From: Rufibacter roseus
Lineage (GTDB): Bacteria > Bacteroidota > Bacteroidia > Cytophagales > Hymenobacteraceae
NCBI RefSeq assembly: GCF_001647285.1
Contig: NZ_LRML01000008.1
Location: 62,001 to 126,000, forward strand
Direction: 5' to 3'
Length of the DNA: 64,000 nt
Shown in pieces: positions 16,903-24,881 of the stretch (position 1 is its first letter; every line of letters starts with the position of its first letter). The position numbers were made by a program, and so were the translations under genes. The notes under the pieces were generated by a model that saw only the letters and a list, made by a program, of their open reading frames with translations, did no database searches and had not been told where the DNA came from.

Positions 16903-17622
16903 ATGGAAATAATACCGGCTATAGACCTGATTGGTGGACAGTGCGTGCGCCTGACCGAGGGGGACTTCGCCCAGCAAACGACTTACCACTCAGACCCCGT
17001 AGAGGTGGCCAAACAGTTTGAAGCCGCTGGGCTCCGTAGGTTGCACCTGGTAGATTTAGACGGTGCCCGCGCCAAGGAGCCGGTTAATTTGCCGGTTTTG
17101 GCCCGCATTGCCCGTGAGACCAAACTGCACATTGACTACGGCGGAGGCTTACAGAGCAGCGAAGCTATTCAAATGGCTTTTGATGCCGGAGCACAACAAG
17201 TAACTGCCGGTAGTATTGCGGTGCGCGAACCTAAGACGGTGGAGAAGTGGCTGAAGGAATATGGACCTGACCGGATTATTGTGGGGGCAGATTTCAAAGA
17301 CAACCACATCGCCATTAACGCTTGGGCTGAGCAAAGCGAACTGACGCTGGAGTCGTTTTTGGCTTCTTTTTCTGAAAAGGGCGCCAAAACATTCATCTGT
17401 ACCGATGTAAGCAAAGACGGCAAGCTGCAAGGTTCTTCGCTGGAAGTGTACCAACGCCTGATTGAGCAGTTCCCCACGCTCCAGTTCATCGCCAGCGGCG
17501 GCGTGACCACCATTGAGGAGGTTCGTCAGTTACGCGAGGCCGGATTGCACGGTGCCATCATTGGCAAAGCCATCTATGAGGGCACTATTTCATTAGTAGA
17601 TCTGGCTAAGGAAGTGGTCTAA
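16903..17622 (+). CDS. hisA: ProFAR isomerase
   Basis: A 239-residue TIM barrel that opens the ribose ring of ProFAR by an Amadori rearrangement, the step before HisF/HisH. The pattern is typical: MEIIPAIDLIGGQCVRL with the general base Asp8, VDLDGARAKEP, IDYGGGLQ, IICTD-like FICTDVSKDGKLQG with the general acid, and ASGGVTTIEEV and GAIIGKAIYEG for phosphate binding. Bases 17354-17391 match the dispersed palindrome while preserving family length. Confidence 0.96.
   Translation: MEIIPAIDLIGGQCVRLTEGDFAQQTTYHSDPVEVAKQFEAAGLRRLHLVDLDGARAKEPVNLPVLARIARETKLHIDYGGGLQSSEAIQMAFDAGAQQVTAGSIAVREPKTVEKWLKEYGPDRIIVGADFKDNHIAINAWAEQSELTLESFLASFSEKGAKTFICTDVSKDGKLQGSSLEVYQRLIEQFPTLQFIASGGVTTIEEVRQLREAGLHGAIIGKAIYEGTISLVDLAKEVV
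17354..17391. repeat. Palindrome-family match inside hisA
   Basis: CGTTTTTGGCTTCTTTTTC and TGAAAAGGGCGCCAAAAC follow the family word order and are read as SFLASFSEKGAKT. No residues are added relative to the family, so this may be chance or overwriting rather than insertion. Confidence 0.4.
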
Positions 17623-17722
17623 TTAATTATAAATTGAGAATTAGAAATTAAGAATTTTCACCCCATTATGGCGCGGAAGCACGAGAAAAGTCTTGTGTCT
17701 TGTGTCATGAATCTTGTGTCTG
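17622..17722. repeat. Word-repeat block between hisA and hisF
   Basis: Two vocabularies share this gap. The left part (17622-17656) is made of AATTATAAATTGAGAATTAG and AAATTAAGAATT. The right part (17690-17722) has AGTCTTGTGTCTTGTGTC and ATCTTGTGTCTG. It ends four bases before the hisF ATG and fills the gap almost completely. Confidence 0.65.
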
Positions 17723-17726
17723 ACCC

Positions 17727-18479
17727 ATGCTGACAAAAAGAATTATCCCCTGCCTGGATATAAAGAACGGCCGCACTGTAAAGGGCGTGCGGTTTGAGGA
17801 TATACGGGATGCGGGAGACCCCGTGGAATTAGCTGCGCTGTACACCAAACAGGGTGCCGATGAACTGGTGTTCCTGGACATCACCGCTACGAATGAAAAG
17901 CGCAAAACCCTGCGGGAATTGGTGCGTGAGGTAGCGCGCTACATTGATATTCCTTTTACCGTGGGGGGGGGCATCAGTTCCGTAGAAGACGTGGAAGTAC
18001 TGCTGCAGAACGGTGCCGATAAGGTATCTATCAATTCATCTGCTTTTAAGCATCCGGAGCTGATTTCTGACTTAGCCAACCGGTTCGGGAGCCAGTGTGT
18101 AACGGTAGCTATTGACACAAAATTTACCCCTGAAGGCTGGAAAGTGTTCAGCAAAGCAGGTACTGAAGACACTGGTTTGTTTGCCCTAGATTGGGCCAAA
18201 GAAGCCGTTAACCGTGGTGCCGGTGAGATATTACTTACCTCCATGAGCAACGACGGCACCAAAGCAGGGTTTGCCCTTGACATAACCGGTGAGATTTCCC
18301 GCAACGTGATTGTGCCGGTCATCGCCTCGGGTGGCGCAGGTAATCAGCAACATTTTTTAGATGTGTTTGAAGCCGGAGCCGATGCCGCATTGGCCGCCAG
18401 TATCTTTCACTTTCAGGAAGTGCCATTGCCGGAACTGAAGCAGTTTTTGTCTAAACAGGGTATAGACATGCGGCTTTAG
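17727..18479 (+). CDS. hisF: Imidazole glycerol phosphate synthase, cyclase subunit
   Basis: A 250-residue TIM barrel that uses ammonia from HisH to form the imidazole ring, releasing AICAR. The start [20 protein letters not shown] contains the catalytic Asp, and [50 protein letters not shown] with the second catalytic Asp, and ASGGAGN follow the family. A run of eight G (17964-17971) lies inside the VGGGIS codons without disturbing the frame. hisF is separated from hisA by a word-repeat block. Confidence 0.96.
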   Translation: MLTKRIIPCLDIKNGRTVKGVRFEDIRDAGDPVELAALYTKQGADELVFLDITATNEKRKTLRELVREVARYIDIPFTVGGGISSVEDVEVLLQNGADKVSINSSAFKHPELISDLANRFGSQCVTVAIDTKFTPEGWKVFSKAGTEDTGLFALDWAKEAVNRGAGEILLTSMSNDGTKAGFALDITGEISRNVIVPVIASGGAGNQQHFLDVFEAGADAALAASIFHFQEVPLPELKQFLSKQGIDMRL

Positions 18480-18480
18480 G

Positions 18481-18508
18481 TTTAGACATAAGACACAAGA
18501 TTCAAGAC
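18481..18508. repeat. Word repeat, left arm, after hisF
   Basis: TTTAGACATAAGACACAAGA and TTCAAGAC. These words are the reverse complement of those at 18633-18664 upstream of hisIE, so the two flank the hisF-hisIE gap as inverted arms. Confidence 0.6.
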
Positions 18509-18548
18509 TTTATGAAATGAATCTGATAATTAGCGATTATAAAAATTT

Positions 18549-18588
18549 TCGTTTTTGGCTTATTTTTCAATAAAGAGGCCGAAAACAG
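18549..18588. repeat. Dispersed ~40-bp palindrome copy
   Basis: TCGTTTTTGGCTTATTTTTC and AAAGAGGCCGAAAACAG, placed between the two inverted word-repeat arms of the hisF-hisIE gap. Confidence 0.7.
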
Positions 18589-18632
18589 AAACATAAAGAA
18601 CAATATAATAGACCTTGAGGTAACCATGAGAA

Positions 18633-18664
18633 ATCTTGTGTCTTACGTCTTGTGTCTTACGTCC
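18633..18664. repeat. Word repeat, right arm, before hisIE
   Basis: ATCTTGTGTCTTACGT and CTTGTGTCTTACGTCC: the 15-base unit CTTGTGTCTTACGT is present twice in tandem. It ends eight bases before the hisIE ATG. Confidence 0.65.
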
Positions 18665-18672
18665 CAAAGGAT

Positions 18673-19323
18673 ATGACCATAGATTTTAACAAAGGAGAAG
18701 GGCTTGTTCCGGCCATCATACAAAATGCCGCTACCGGTAAAGTGCTGATGCTGGGCTACATGAACCAAGAGGCGTTTGAGCAAACTGAGAAAACTGGTTT
18801 GGTGACCTTCTTCTCCCGCTCCACAAAACGACTCTGGACTAAAGGCGAAACCTCCGGTAATACTCTGAAAGTGGTAAAAATGGAGCTGGATTGTGACCAA
18901 GACACGCTCCTGATTCTGGTAAACCCTACCGGCCCTGCCTGCCACCGTAATACCGAAACCTGCTTTGATGTGGAGGAAGCTAATGATTCTTACCATAAAA
19001 AGAACTTTTCTTCGTTCACACCCACCCAGCAGGCCCTGCAATTCATTGCCCAACTGGAGCAAACCATTAAAGACCGTCGACAAAATCCAGTAGAAGGTTC
19101 TTACACCAATTTTCTTTTTAACAAGGGCATCAATAAAATAGCCCAGAAAGTAGGAGAGGAGGCTGTGGAGGTTGTCATAGATGCGGTAGCCGGACAAACA
19201 GAAACCATGAAAGGAGAGGCGGCTGATTTGCTGTTCCACTTGTTGGTGTTGCTGGAGACTACAGGTACATCCTTGGCCGAAGTGGTGCAAGTGCTAAAGG
19301 AAAGACATCGGCCAAGGGATTGA
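18673..19323 (+). CDS. hisIE: Bifunctional phosphoribosyl-AMP cyclohydrolase/phosphoribosyl-ATP pyrophosphatase
   Basis: A 216-residue fusion for the second and third steps of histidine synthesis. The HisI half (about 1-115) carries VLMLGYMNQEAFE, TFFSRSTKRLWTKGETSGN and the zinc cysteines in ELDCDQDTLL and GPACHRNTETCF. The HisE half (about 125-216) carries the MazG-like motif KVGEEAVEVVIDA and EAADLLFHLLVLL. The ATG at 18673 is preferred; a GTG at 18652 lies within a tandem word repeat and adds seven unconserved residues. It closes the his operon. Confidence 0.95.
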   Translation: MTIDFNKGEGLVPAIIQNAATGKVLMLGYMNQEAFEQTEKTGLVTFFSRSTKRLWTKGETSGNTLKVVKMELDCDQDTLLILVNPTGPACHRNTETCFDVEEANDSYHKKNFSSFTPTQQALQFIAQLEQTIKDRRQNPVEGSYTNFLFNKGINKIAQKVGEEAVEVVIDAVAGQTETMKGEAADLLFHLLVLLETTGTSLAEVVQVLKERHRPRD

Positions 19324-19390
19324 TTTTTATAACTATCTGATTTATAATATTACCTCAAAGATATAAACTATTAGCTCTCAAAATGAAATC

Positions 19391-20146
19391 ATGAATAAAT
19401 CCCCCATTTTTTTAATTCTAGCCTTTGCTGTATTCTTGTTTTCTTGTGAAGATAATCTAACCGAAGGTGTTCTAATAGATAAGAACTCTCCTGAGTACTT
19501 AATGACTCTTTCTGATTCTTGTTCTTTTACCGTAGATGGCCAATTTATAACTACTCAAAGAAATTCTTCAGGTGGTAGAGGCACAATTTCAGTTGGCAAT
19601 CTTGAAGCAAACAGAGATAGTGTTACTGGTAAAGTGAGTGACGATACTGTTATGTTCCATAATAAATATGGGTTTAATATTGATTATGAAGGTTTTATTG
19701 AATTTAATTTCATAAAAAAGTATCATAAAAAAGACTTAACAAAGAAGTATTGGAATACCATTAATGGGCCAGAGGACGAATTAGCTCTTTATAAAGTTGG
19801 TGAAGTCCCGTATGCAGTAGATTATGAGAGATTTAACACACGTAATGGGGTAAGCTTTGTATTTAGAGACGTTTTGCCTTCATATTATACAAGCAGTATG
19901 CATGAAATTAGAAATAAACCCACTGGCATAAACTATGATTGTCAGGTTGGATCTTCTTTTGAAATAACTAAGGTGCATGCTTTGCCAGATGGCAAATTTA
20001 TGATTGAAGCTAAGTTTGAAGCCAACCTGTTTACTTGGAAATATAATTCTTTTACCGGGAAAGAAGAGAATAGGGAAATGAAACGACTTAAAAATGGATA
20101 TTTAAGAAAAAGAGTACTTAAAGCAGATATCAACCTTTACAATTAA
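19391..20146 (+). CDS. A/T-rich lipoprotein of unknown function
   Basis: A 251-residue protein with a lipoprotein signal (hydrophobic stretch, lipobox LFSC near residue 19, followed by EDN). The mature part resembles a group of unnamed Bacteroidota lipoproteins: SCSFTVDGQFITTQR then a long beta-rich stretch with SSFEITKVHALPDGKFMIE. No catalytic motif was recognised. It is visibly richer in A/T than the his genes before it and the helicase after it, suggesting later acquisition. It has the same direction as the his operon, 67 bases after hisIE, but a shared transcript is uncertain. Confidence 0.75.
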   Translation: MNKSPIFLILAFAVFLFSCEDNLTEGVLIDKNSPEYLMTLSDSCSFTVDGQFITTQRNSSGGRGTISVGNLEANRDSVTGKVSDDTVMFHNKYGFNIDYEGFIEFNFIKKYHKKDLTKKYWNTINGPEDELALYKVGEVPYAVDYERFNTRNGVSFVFRDVLPSYYTSSMHEIRNKPTGINYDCQVGSSFEITKVHALPDGKFMIEAKFEANLFTWKYNSFTGKEENREMKRLKNGYLRKRVLKADINLYN

Positions 20147-20231
20147 AAACAATTTTAAATTTAGCTTTTCTAAATAATAAAGAACATTATTTCAGTTAAT
20201 TATAACATTAGGAACCTACTATAATTTTCCG

Positions 20232-20239
20232 TACCTTTG
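20232..20239 (+). promoter_or_regulatory. -7 box for the DEAD-box helicase leader
   Basis: TACCTTTG matches TAnnTTTG. No TTG is found 19 bases upstream. The predicted transcript start, about five bases downstream, coincides with the 5' arm of the long stem at 20245. Confidence 0.55.
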
Positions 20240-20244
20240 CCCCA

Positions 20245-20370
20245 CAATACACGCCGAGACCCCGAGTTGGTCTCATTTTTTGGCATTAAGGCACTTCTCA
20301 AGCAAACCTCTGTGCGGATTCCCGCAACGAAATCTTGATAAATGACGAATACCCTAGGGCAGGTGTATTG
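20245..20370 (+). promoter_or_regulatory. Structured 5' leader of the helicase mRNA (candidate)
   Basis: CAATACAC at 20245-20252 can pair perfectly with GTGTATTG at 20363-20370, closing a domain of about 126 bases that begins at the predicted transcript start. Inside are a hairpin GAGACC/GGTCTC (20256-20274) directly followed by a T-run, and a hairpin TGCGG/CCGCA near 20312. The T-run after the first hairpin makes it look like a premature terminator. This could be a cold- or helicase-responsive leader, but that is inference; no known family was recognised. Confidence 0.5.
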
Positions 20371-20399
20371 TCTTTATATATCATACATTATCATAATTG

Positions 20400-22268
20400 A
20401 TGGAAAGAATTAAATTCCAGGAGCTTTCGTTATCGGAAGAAATCCAGCGCGCTATCGTGGACTTAGGTTACGAAGAAGCGTCTCCTATTCAGACAGCAGC
20501 CATTCCGTTGCTGCTAGAAGGCCGCGATGTCATTGGTCAAGCCCAGACCGGAACCGGTAAAACTGCCGCCTTCGCTATCCCAACTATTGAGTCTATTGAC
20601 CCGAACAACCGCGACGTGCAGGCCCTTATTTTGTGCCCAACCCGTGAGTTGGCCATTCAGGTGTCAGAGGAGATTCAGAAACTTATTAAGTATAAAAAAG
20701 GCATCAGCGTAGTGCCTATCTTTGGTGGTCAGCCCTATGAGCGCCAGTTACGCGCCCTTAAACAAGGAGTTCAGATTGTAATCGGAACGCCAGGCCGCGT
20801 GATGGACCACATTGAGCGTGGTACCCTGAAACTGGAGAACACTCAGAAAATTATCTTGGACGAAGCCGACGAAATGTTGGACATGGGATTCCGGGATGAC
20901 ATTGAGTTTGTACTGAGCCACATGCCAGAAGATCGCCAGACAGTGTTCTTCTCGGCTACCATGAGCAAGCCTATCATGGAGCTGACGCGCAAGTACCAGA
21001 CCAATCCGGAGATTGTGAAGGTGACCCAGCAGCAGCTGACTGTTACCAACATTGAGCAAATTTACTTTGAAGTGCGCAGCAGCGGCAAGATGGAAGTGAC
21101 CACTCGCCTGATTGACATGTACAACTTCAAGGTGGTGATTATCTTCTGTAACACTAAACGCATGGTAGACGAGCTGGTAAGCAATTTGCAAGCCCGCGGC
21201 TACTTTGCCGATGGTTTGCACGGTGACCTGAACCAGAACCAGCGTAACAACGTGATGACTAAGTTCAAAGCCGGTACCTTGGAGATATTGGTAGCTACTG
21301 ACGTAGCAGCCCGTGGTATTGACGTAGACAACGTAGAGGCGGTGATCAACTATGATCTTCCGCAGGACGAAGAAAGCTACGTGCACCGTATTGGCCGTAC
21401 TGGCCGCGCCGGTAAATCTGGTAAAGCTTTCTCTTTTGTAGCAGGTCGTGATTTGTACAAGCTGCGTGACATTGAGCGCTTCACCAAAGCCAAAATCATC
21501 CGTCAGAACGTGCCAACGTATGAAGATGTAGCTGAAGTTCGCACCACTTTGGTGTTGGATCAGGTGAAAGAAGTTATTCAAAAAGGTGGCTTAGCCAAGC
21601 ACATCTTAAAGATTGAACGTTTGGTTGACCAAGATTTCACTACCATGGACATAGCTGCGGCTTTGTTGAAAATGGTAATGAAAGACACTAAAGCCAAAGA
21701 AAAAGGAGCTGAAGCCGGTGAAGCCAAAGGAGGACCAAAACCAGGTTTTGACCGTCTGTTCGTGACCTTAGGCAAGAAGGACCGACTGCACCCGAAAGAT
21801 CTGGTAGATATCATGACCGATAACTCCAGCATTCCGGCCGGCAAAGTAGGTGATATTGATTTATATGACCGTTTCAGCTTTGTAGAGGTACCAACCGAAT
21901 ACACTTCTGAAATTCTGGAAAAACTGAGTGTGACCGAGATCAACGGCATGACGGTCAAATTCCAGAAGGCGGAGAAAAAGAACATGGACCCTGCCGAAGG
22001 CGGCCGTGAACTGCAGGAGTTGGAAGACCGTCCAAGAAAGAAATTCTACGACGGACCCTTCAACAACAACCGCGGCGGTGGCGACAGAGGTGGTGACCGT
22101 GGCGGAAGCCGCGGTGGCTACGGTGGAGACCGTGACAGAGGCGGAAATCGTGGAGGTGGCTACGGCGACCGTGACCGCGGTGGAAGTGGCAGTCGCTTTG
22201 GCGGAGACAGAGACCGTGGCCGTAGTGGCGGTGGAGGCTTCCGTGAAAGAAAAAGAAGAGATTACTAA
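20400..22268 (+). CDS. DEAD-box ATP-dependent RNA helicase with DbpA-type RNA-binding domain and RGG tail
   Basis: A 622-residue helicase of the CsdA/DeaD type that unwinds RNA duplexes in ribosome assembly or RNA decay. The core has the Q motif (EEASPIQTAAIP), Walker A AQTGTGKT at residues 48-55, PTRELA, DEAD at 154-157, SAT, ATDVAARGIDVDNV and HRIGRTGRAG. A DbpA/CsdA-type RNA-binding domain follows at about 445-535 (FDRLFVTLGKKDRLHP). The C-terminal 75 residues are Gly/Arg/Asp repeats (RGGDRGG type), which commonly bind RNA. The ATG at 20400 was used. The long, apparently structured 5' leader suggests post-transcriptional control. Confidence 0.93.
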   Translation: MERIKFQELSLSEEIQRAIVDLGYEEASPIQTAAIPLLLEGRDVIGQAQTGTGKTAAFAIPTIESIDPNNRDVQALILCPTRELAIQVSEEIQKLIKYKKGISVVPIFGGQPYERQLRALKQGVQIVIGTPGRVMDHIERGTLKLENTQKIILDEADEMLDMGFRDDIEFVLSHMPEDRQTVFFSATMSKPIMELTRKYQTNPEIVKVTQQQLTVTNIEQIYFEVRSSGKMEVTTRLIDMYNFKVVIIFCNTKRMVDELVSNLQARGYFADGLHGDLNQNQRNNVMTKFKAGTLEILVATDVAARGIDVDNVEAVINYDLPQDEESYVHRIGRTGRAGKSGKAFSFVAGRDLYKLRDIERFTKAKIIRQNVPTYEDVAEVRTTLVLDQVKEVIQKGGLAKHILKIERLVDQDFTTMDIAAALLKMVMKDTKAKEKGAEAGEAKGGPKPGFDRLFVTLGKKDRLHPKDLVDIMTDNSSIPAGKVGDIDLYDRFSFVEVPTEYTSEILEKLSVTEINGMTVKFQKAEKKNMDPAEGGRELQELEDRPRKKFYDGPFNNNRGGGDRGGDRGGSRGGYGGDRDRGGNRGGGYGDRDRGGSGSRFGGDRDRGRSGGGGFRERKRRDY

Positions 22269-22364
22269 AAAATATTTTACAAAAGATATAACCCTGCCTT
22301 TTGGCCGCCCGTATAAACGGGAGACAGAGCTTAAAAGTTAATAAAGGGTTTAGTATCTGTTTTG

Positions 22365-22400
22365 AAAAATCGCGGTCCAGAAGAGACCGCGATTTTTTTT
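22365..22400 (+). terminator. Terminator after the helicase gene
   Basis: Stem AAAAATCGCGGTC / GACCGCGATTTTT with a seven-base loop, followed by a run of eight T, about 100 bases after the helicase stop. Confidence 0.9.
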
Positions 22401-22412
22401 GTGCCTATGCCA

Positions 22413-22455
22413 GTTTGTTTTCGGCCTGTTTTCAGAAAAATAAACTAAATACAGG
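22413..22455. repeat. Dispersed ~40-bp palindrome copy
   Basis: GTTTGTTTTCGGCCTGTTTT and AGAAAAATAAACTAAATACAG, just after the helicase terminator. Confidence 0.65.
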
Positions 22456-22477
22456 ATATTGAATATTTATTGAAATT

Positions 22478-22643
22478 GTAGAGACCAGACTCGGCCTTGT
22501 CGCTATCTTTCCGGAGTAGAGAAGGTGGCTAAAAGTATTGCCGCGTCTAGAGTAGAAAAATTTAAAAGACTTCTGGTGCTTTGTCAAATAGCAGCTGTAA
22601 ACGTGCTGTCACCGCAGGAGACAAGGCACCGCCTTGTCTCTAC
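22478..22643. repeat. MITE-like element with GTAGAGAC ends
   Basis: A 166-bp segment bounded by GTAGAGAC (22478-22485) and its exact inverse GTCTCTAC (22636-22643). It contains a second hairpin near the right end (GAGACAAGGCACCGCCTTGTCTC). It has no coding potential. The ends and size are like a short non-autonomous element. No target-site duplication could be confirmed by eye. Confidence 0.5.
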
Positions 22644-22652
22644 TGATAAAAA

Positions 22653-22683
22653 AAACAATCAGCAATAAACAATCAACAATCAA
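22653..22683. repeat. Short tandem word repeat
   Basis: AACAATCAGCAATAAACAAT followed by CAACAATCAA: the word AACAATC is repeated about four times with a period of 7-10 bases. It reaches the last codons of the minus-strand flavoprotein gene. Confidence 0.5.
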
Positions 22684-23915
22684 ACAGCCATAGCTCTACC
22701 GGCCAGATAACCCCCTGTCCAGGCAGCCTGAAAATTGAATCCGCCGGTAATGCCGTCAATGTCTAACACTTCCCCGGCGAAGAAAAGGCCAGTAACTTTG
22801 GTGCTTTCCATGGTGGCCAGATTAATTTCTGATAACTTGATACCGCCACAGGTAACAAATTCTTCCTTGAAGGTGGTTTTGCCTTTCACCTCAAATGGCG
22901 TTCTGATGAGGTACTCAATGAGCTTGTTCTGTGACTTTCCCGGAAGCTCAGCCCATTTCACGGTTTCTGACACATCAGAAAGTTCACAAATTCGCTGCCA
23001 CAAGCGGTTAGGAAGCCCGAAGAGAGAATTGGTATAAACAGTTTTCTTTGCTTCGCTTTTACGGCGCTCCTGTAACTGCGCACGTAGCTGTTCTTCAGTG
23101 ATATTACCTGTCCAATTTACCAAAGCGGTACCTTGGTATTTTTGCTCTTGTAGCATACGTGCTCCCCAGGCAGAAAACCGTAGCACCGCCGGACCGCTTA
23201 GTCCCCAGTGGGTAATAAGCAATGGCCCCTCTGTTTCCAGCTTTTGGCCCACCAGTTTTACCTTAGCTTTAGGAACCGAGACACCCATCAAATCTTTAAA
23301 AGAAGACTGGGGTACATTTAATGTGAAAAGAGAGGGCACTGGAGGCTCTACGGTATGCCCCAACTCTTGTAACCATTGGTAACCCTCTGCTTTGGCGCTT
23401 CCGCCGGTAGATACCAAAACCCTAGCTGCCTTTATGGAGCTACCGTTGCTCAGCTGTAGCTCAAACCTATCAGGTAATGCTGAGGCGGGTAGGGGGGCAA
23501 TGCGCTGAACAGCCACACTGGTTCTGATTTCTACACCCGCCTTTCGGGCAGAATTCAAAAGGCATTCCACTATGGTTTCAGAGGAATTAGACTGGGGGAA
23601 CATGCGTCCGTCTGGCTCCGTCTTTAATTTCACGCCGCGTTGCTGAAACCATTTAACCGTGTCTTCGGCCCCAAACAGCGGCAGCATCTTTTTCAACGCC
23701 TTTAGTCCTCTGGGGTAATGCTGTGCAAAAACTGACGCCTGAAAGCAAGCATGCGTCACATTGCAGCGACCGCCTCCCGAAACCCGTACTTTGGAAAGAA
23801 GTTTAGTTGTTTTCTCCAGCAAAACCACGCGTAGGGCAGGATTGGCTTCGGCGCAGGTGATGGCACCAAAGAATCCGGCGGCACCGCCTCCAATCACAAC
23901 TACGGTCTCTGACAT
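22680..23915 (-). CDS. HI0933/YhiN-family flavoprotein
   Basis: A 411-residue FAD-binding protein of the HI0933 family (YhiN type), sometimes labelled aminoacetone-oxidising. The N-terminal dinucleotide fold is VVIGGGAAGFFGAITCAE. The family signature SGGGRCNVTHACF follows, then MFPQSNSSETIV, VLVSTGGSAK and the C-terminal FAD region GEVLDIDGITGGFNFQAAW. Length is normal. The physiological substrate is not known. It points the same way as the following epimerase-like gene, separated by 52 bases that include a palindrome copy. Confidence 0.9.
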   Translation of the reverse strand: MSETVVVIGGGAAGFFGAITCAEANPALRVVLLEKTTKLLSKVRVSGGGRCNVTHACFQASVFAQHYPRGLKALKKMLPLFGAEDTVKWFQQRGVKLKTEPDGRMFPQSNSSETIVECLLNSARKAGVEIRTSVAVQRIAPLPASALPDRFELQLSNGSSIKAARVLVSTGGSAKAEGYQWLQELGHTVEPPVPSLFTLNVPQSSFKDLMGVSVPKAKVKLVGQKLETEGPLLITHWGLSGPAVLRFSAWGARMLQEQKYQGTALVNWTGNITEEQLRAQLQERRKSEAKKTVYTNSLFGLPNRLWQRICELSDVSETVKWAELPGKSQNKLIEYLIRTPFEVKGKTTFKEEFVTCGGIKLSEINLATMESTKVTGLFFAGEVLDIDGITGGFNFQAAWTGGYLAGRAMAV

Positions 23916-23956
23916 CTGTTTTCGGCTTGTTTTTACAAAAATAGGAAAAAAAAGCA
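23916..23956. repeat. Dispersed ~40-bp palindrome copy
   Basis: CTGTTTTCGGCTTGTTTTTA and CAAAAATAGG, touching the start codon of the minus-strand flavoprotein gene. The copy fills nearly the whole 52-base gap between two genes. Confidence 0.6.
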
Positions 23957-23967
23957 GCTCTATTTAG

Positions 23968-24786
23968 TTAGAACTCCGGAGAGGAGAGGCAGGTAAGAGG
24001 ATCTGAATATATGAACTGATAGTGTAGCTCCTGCTGCAGAAAACCCGAATTGATGCGCTTAAACTGCCACTCCTGCTGTGTTGCAAACTGTGGGGGAGTA
24101 AGACCTAGAGCTAGACTTGCCTTTGTGTAGAATACTTTCCTTGACGGATGTTCTGGAGCGCAAGCATTGAAAGTGAAACCCCACTTCTCCTGTTGAATAA
24201 TTTGCACCAGAATTTTCACGCAATCCGCTAAGTGGATCATGTTTACTGGAGCCTCTGGCTGCGGAACATCAGTTTTACCAGCCATCCATCTACCAGGATG
24301 CCGGTTCCCGCCCATCAATCCCCCAAAACGCACAACAGTAGGTTTTAGCTGAGGCTTTTGTTGCACCAGGTGCTCGCAGCGTAAAAGCAGAGAAGAGGCA
24401 TTGGGTGTAGCTTCAGCATCTATCTCGGTGACCTCTCGGTTTAAATCTGGATATACAGAGGTAGAGGAAATGAATAGGATGTGTTTCAAACAAGCCGGAG
24501 CTGCGTCCAACACAGTGGCTAATAACTGCTCGTAAGTGTCGGCTATTTTGGAGGGAGGAAGGTTGAAGACCAGAACATCTGCTTCTAGAAATTCAGCCAA
24601 GGCTGTTTTGGAGCTGTTTTCCGGAAAAGAGAGTAAAAACGGCTGTATGCCTTTTTTCCGCAGTTCTTCAATCTTTGAATGGGTGGTGGTAGATCCGTTT
24701 ACTTTATACCCAAGCCTAACCAGCTCCTCGGCTAAAGGAAGACCAAGCCAGCCACACCCTAAAACACTAATCTTCTTTGTAAGCAT
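23968..24786 (-). CDS. NAD(P)-dependent epimerase/dehydratase-like protein (YeeZ type)
   Basis: A 272-residue Rossmann-fold protein. The N-terminal nucleotide-binding motif is ISVLGCGWLGLPLAEELVR. FISSTSVYPD near residue 105 and VVRFGGLMGGNRHPGRWMAG near 150-170 are typical of the short extended-SDR group around E. coli YeeZ. The catalytic YxxxK motif of classical SDRs is not visible, as in other members of this group. Function is unknown. Bases 24601-24643 match the dispersed palindrome inside this gene (protein PFLLSFPENSSKTALAEF). Confidence 0.8.
   Translation of the reverse strand: MLTKKISVLGCGWLGLPLAEELVRLGYKVNGSTTTHSKIEELRKKGIQPFLLSFPENSSKTALAEFLEADVLVFNLPPSKIADTYEQLLATVLDAAPACLKHILFISSTSVYPDLNREVTEIDAEATPNASSLLLRCEHLVQQKPQLKPTVVRFGGLMGGNRHPGRWMAGKTDVPQPEAPVNMIHLADCVKILVQIIQQEKWGFTFNACAPEHPSRKVFYTKASLALGLTPPQFATQQEWQFKRINSGFLQQELHYQFIYSDPLTCLSSPEF
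24601..24643. repeat. Palindrome-family match inside the YeeZ-like gene
   Basis: GGCTGTTTTGGAGCTGTTTT and AAAAGAGAGTAAAAACGGC follow the family word order within coding sequence. Whether it is a true copy or composition-driven is undecided. Confidence 0.45.
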
Positions 24787-24881
24787 GCTGCAAAGTAAAG
24801 CAGGAATGTGAAGGCTACCTATTTAAGTAGGAAATAAGAAAAGAATGATAAATGAAAGTGCAAAACGGAGTAGAGCAGGAG

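Noticed and set aside
17964-17971. Run of eight G in hisF as a frameshift
   Set aside because: The frame reads through the run into correct HisF motifs on both sides (VGGGIS).
18652-18672. GTG start for hisIE
   Set aside because: Lies inside a tandem word repeat and adds unconserved residues.
20748-21581. 277-residue frame on the minus strand opposite the DEAD-box helicase
   Set aside because: It is the antisense shadow of a well-conserved helicase core; its translation (His/Val-rich) has no family pattern or start signal.
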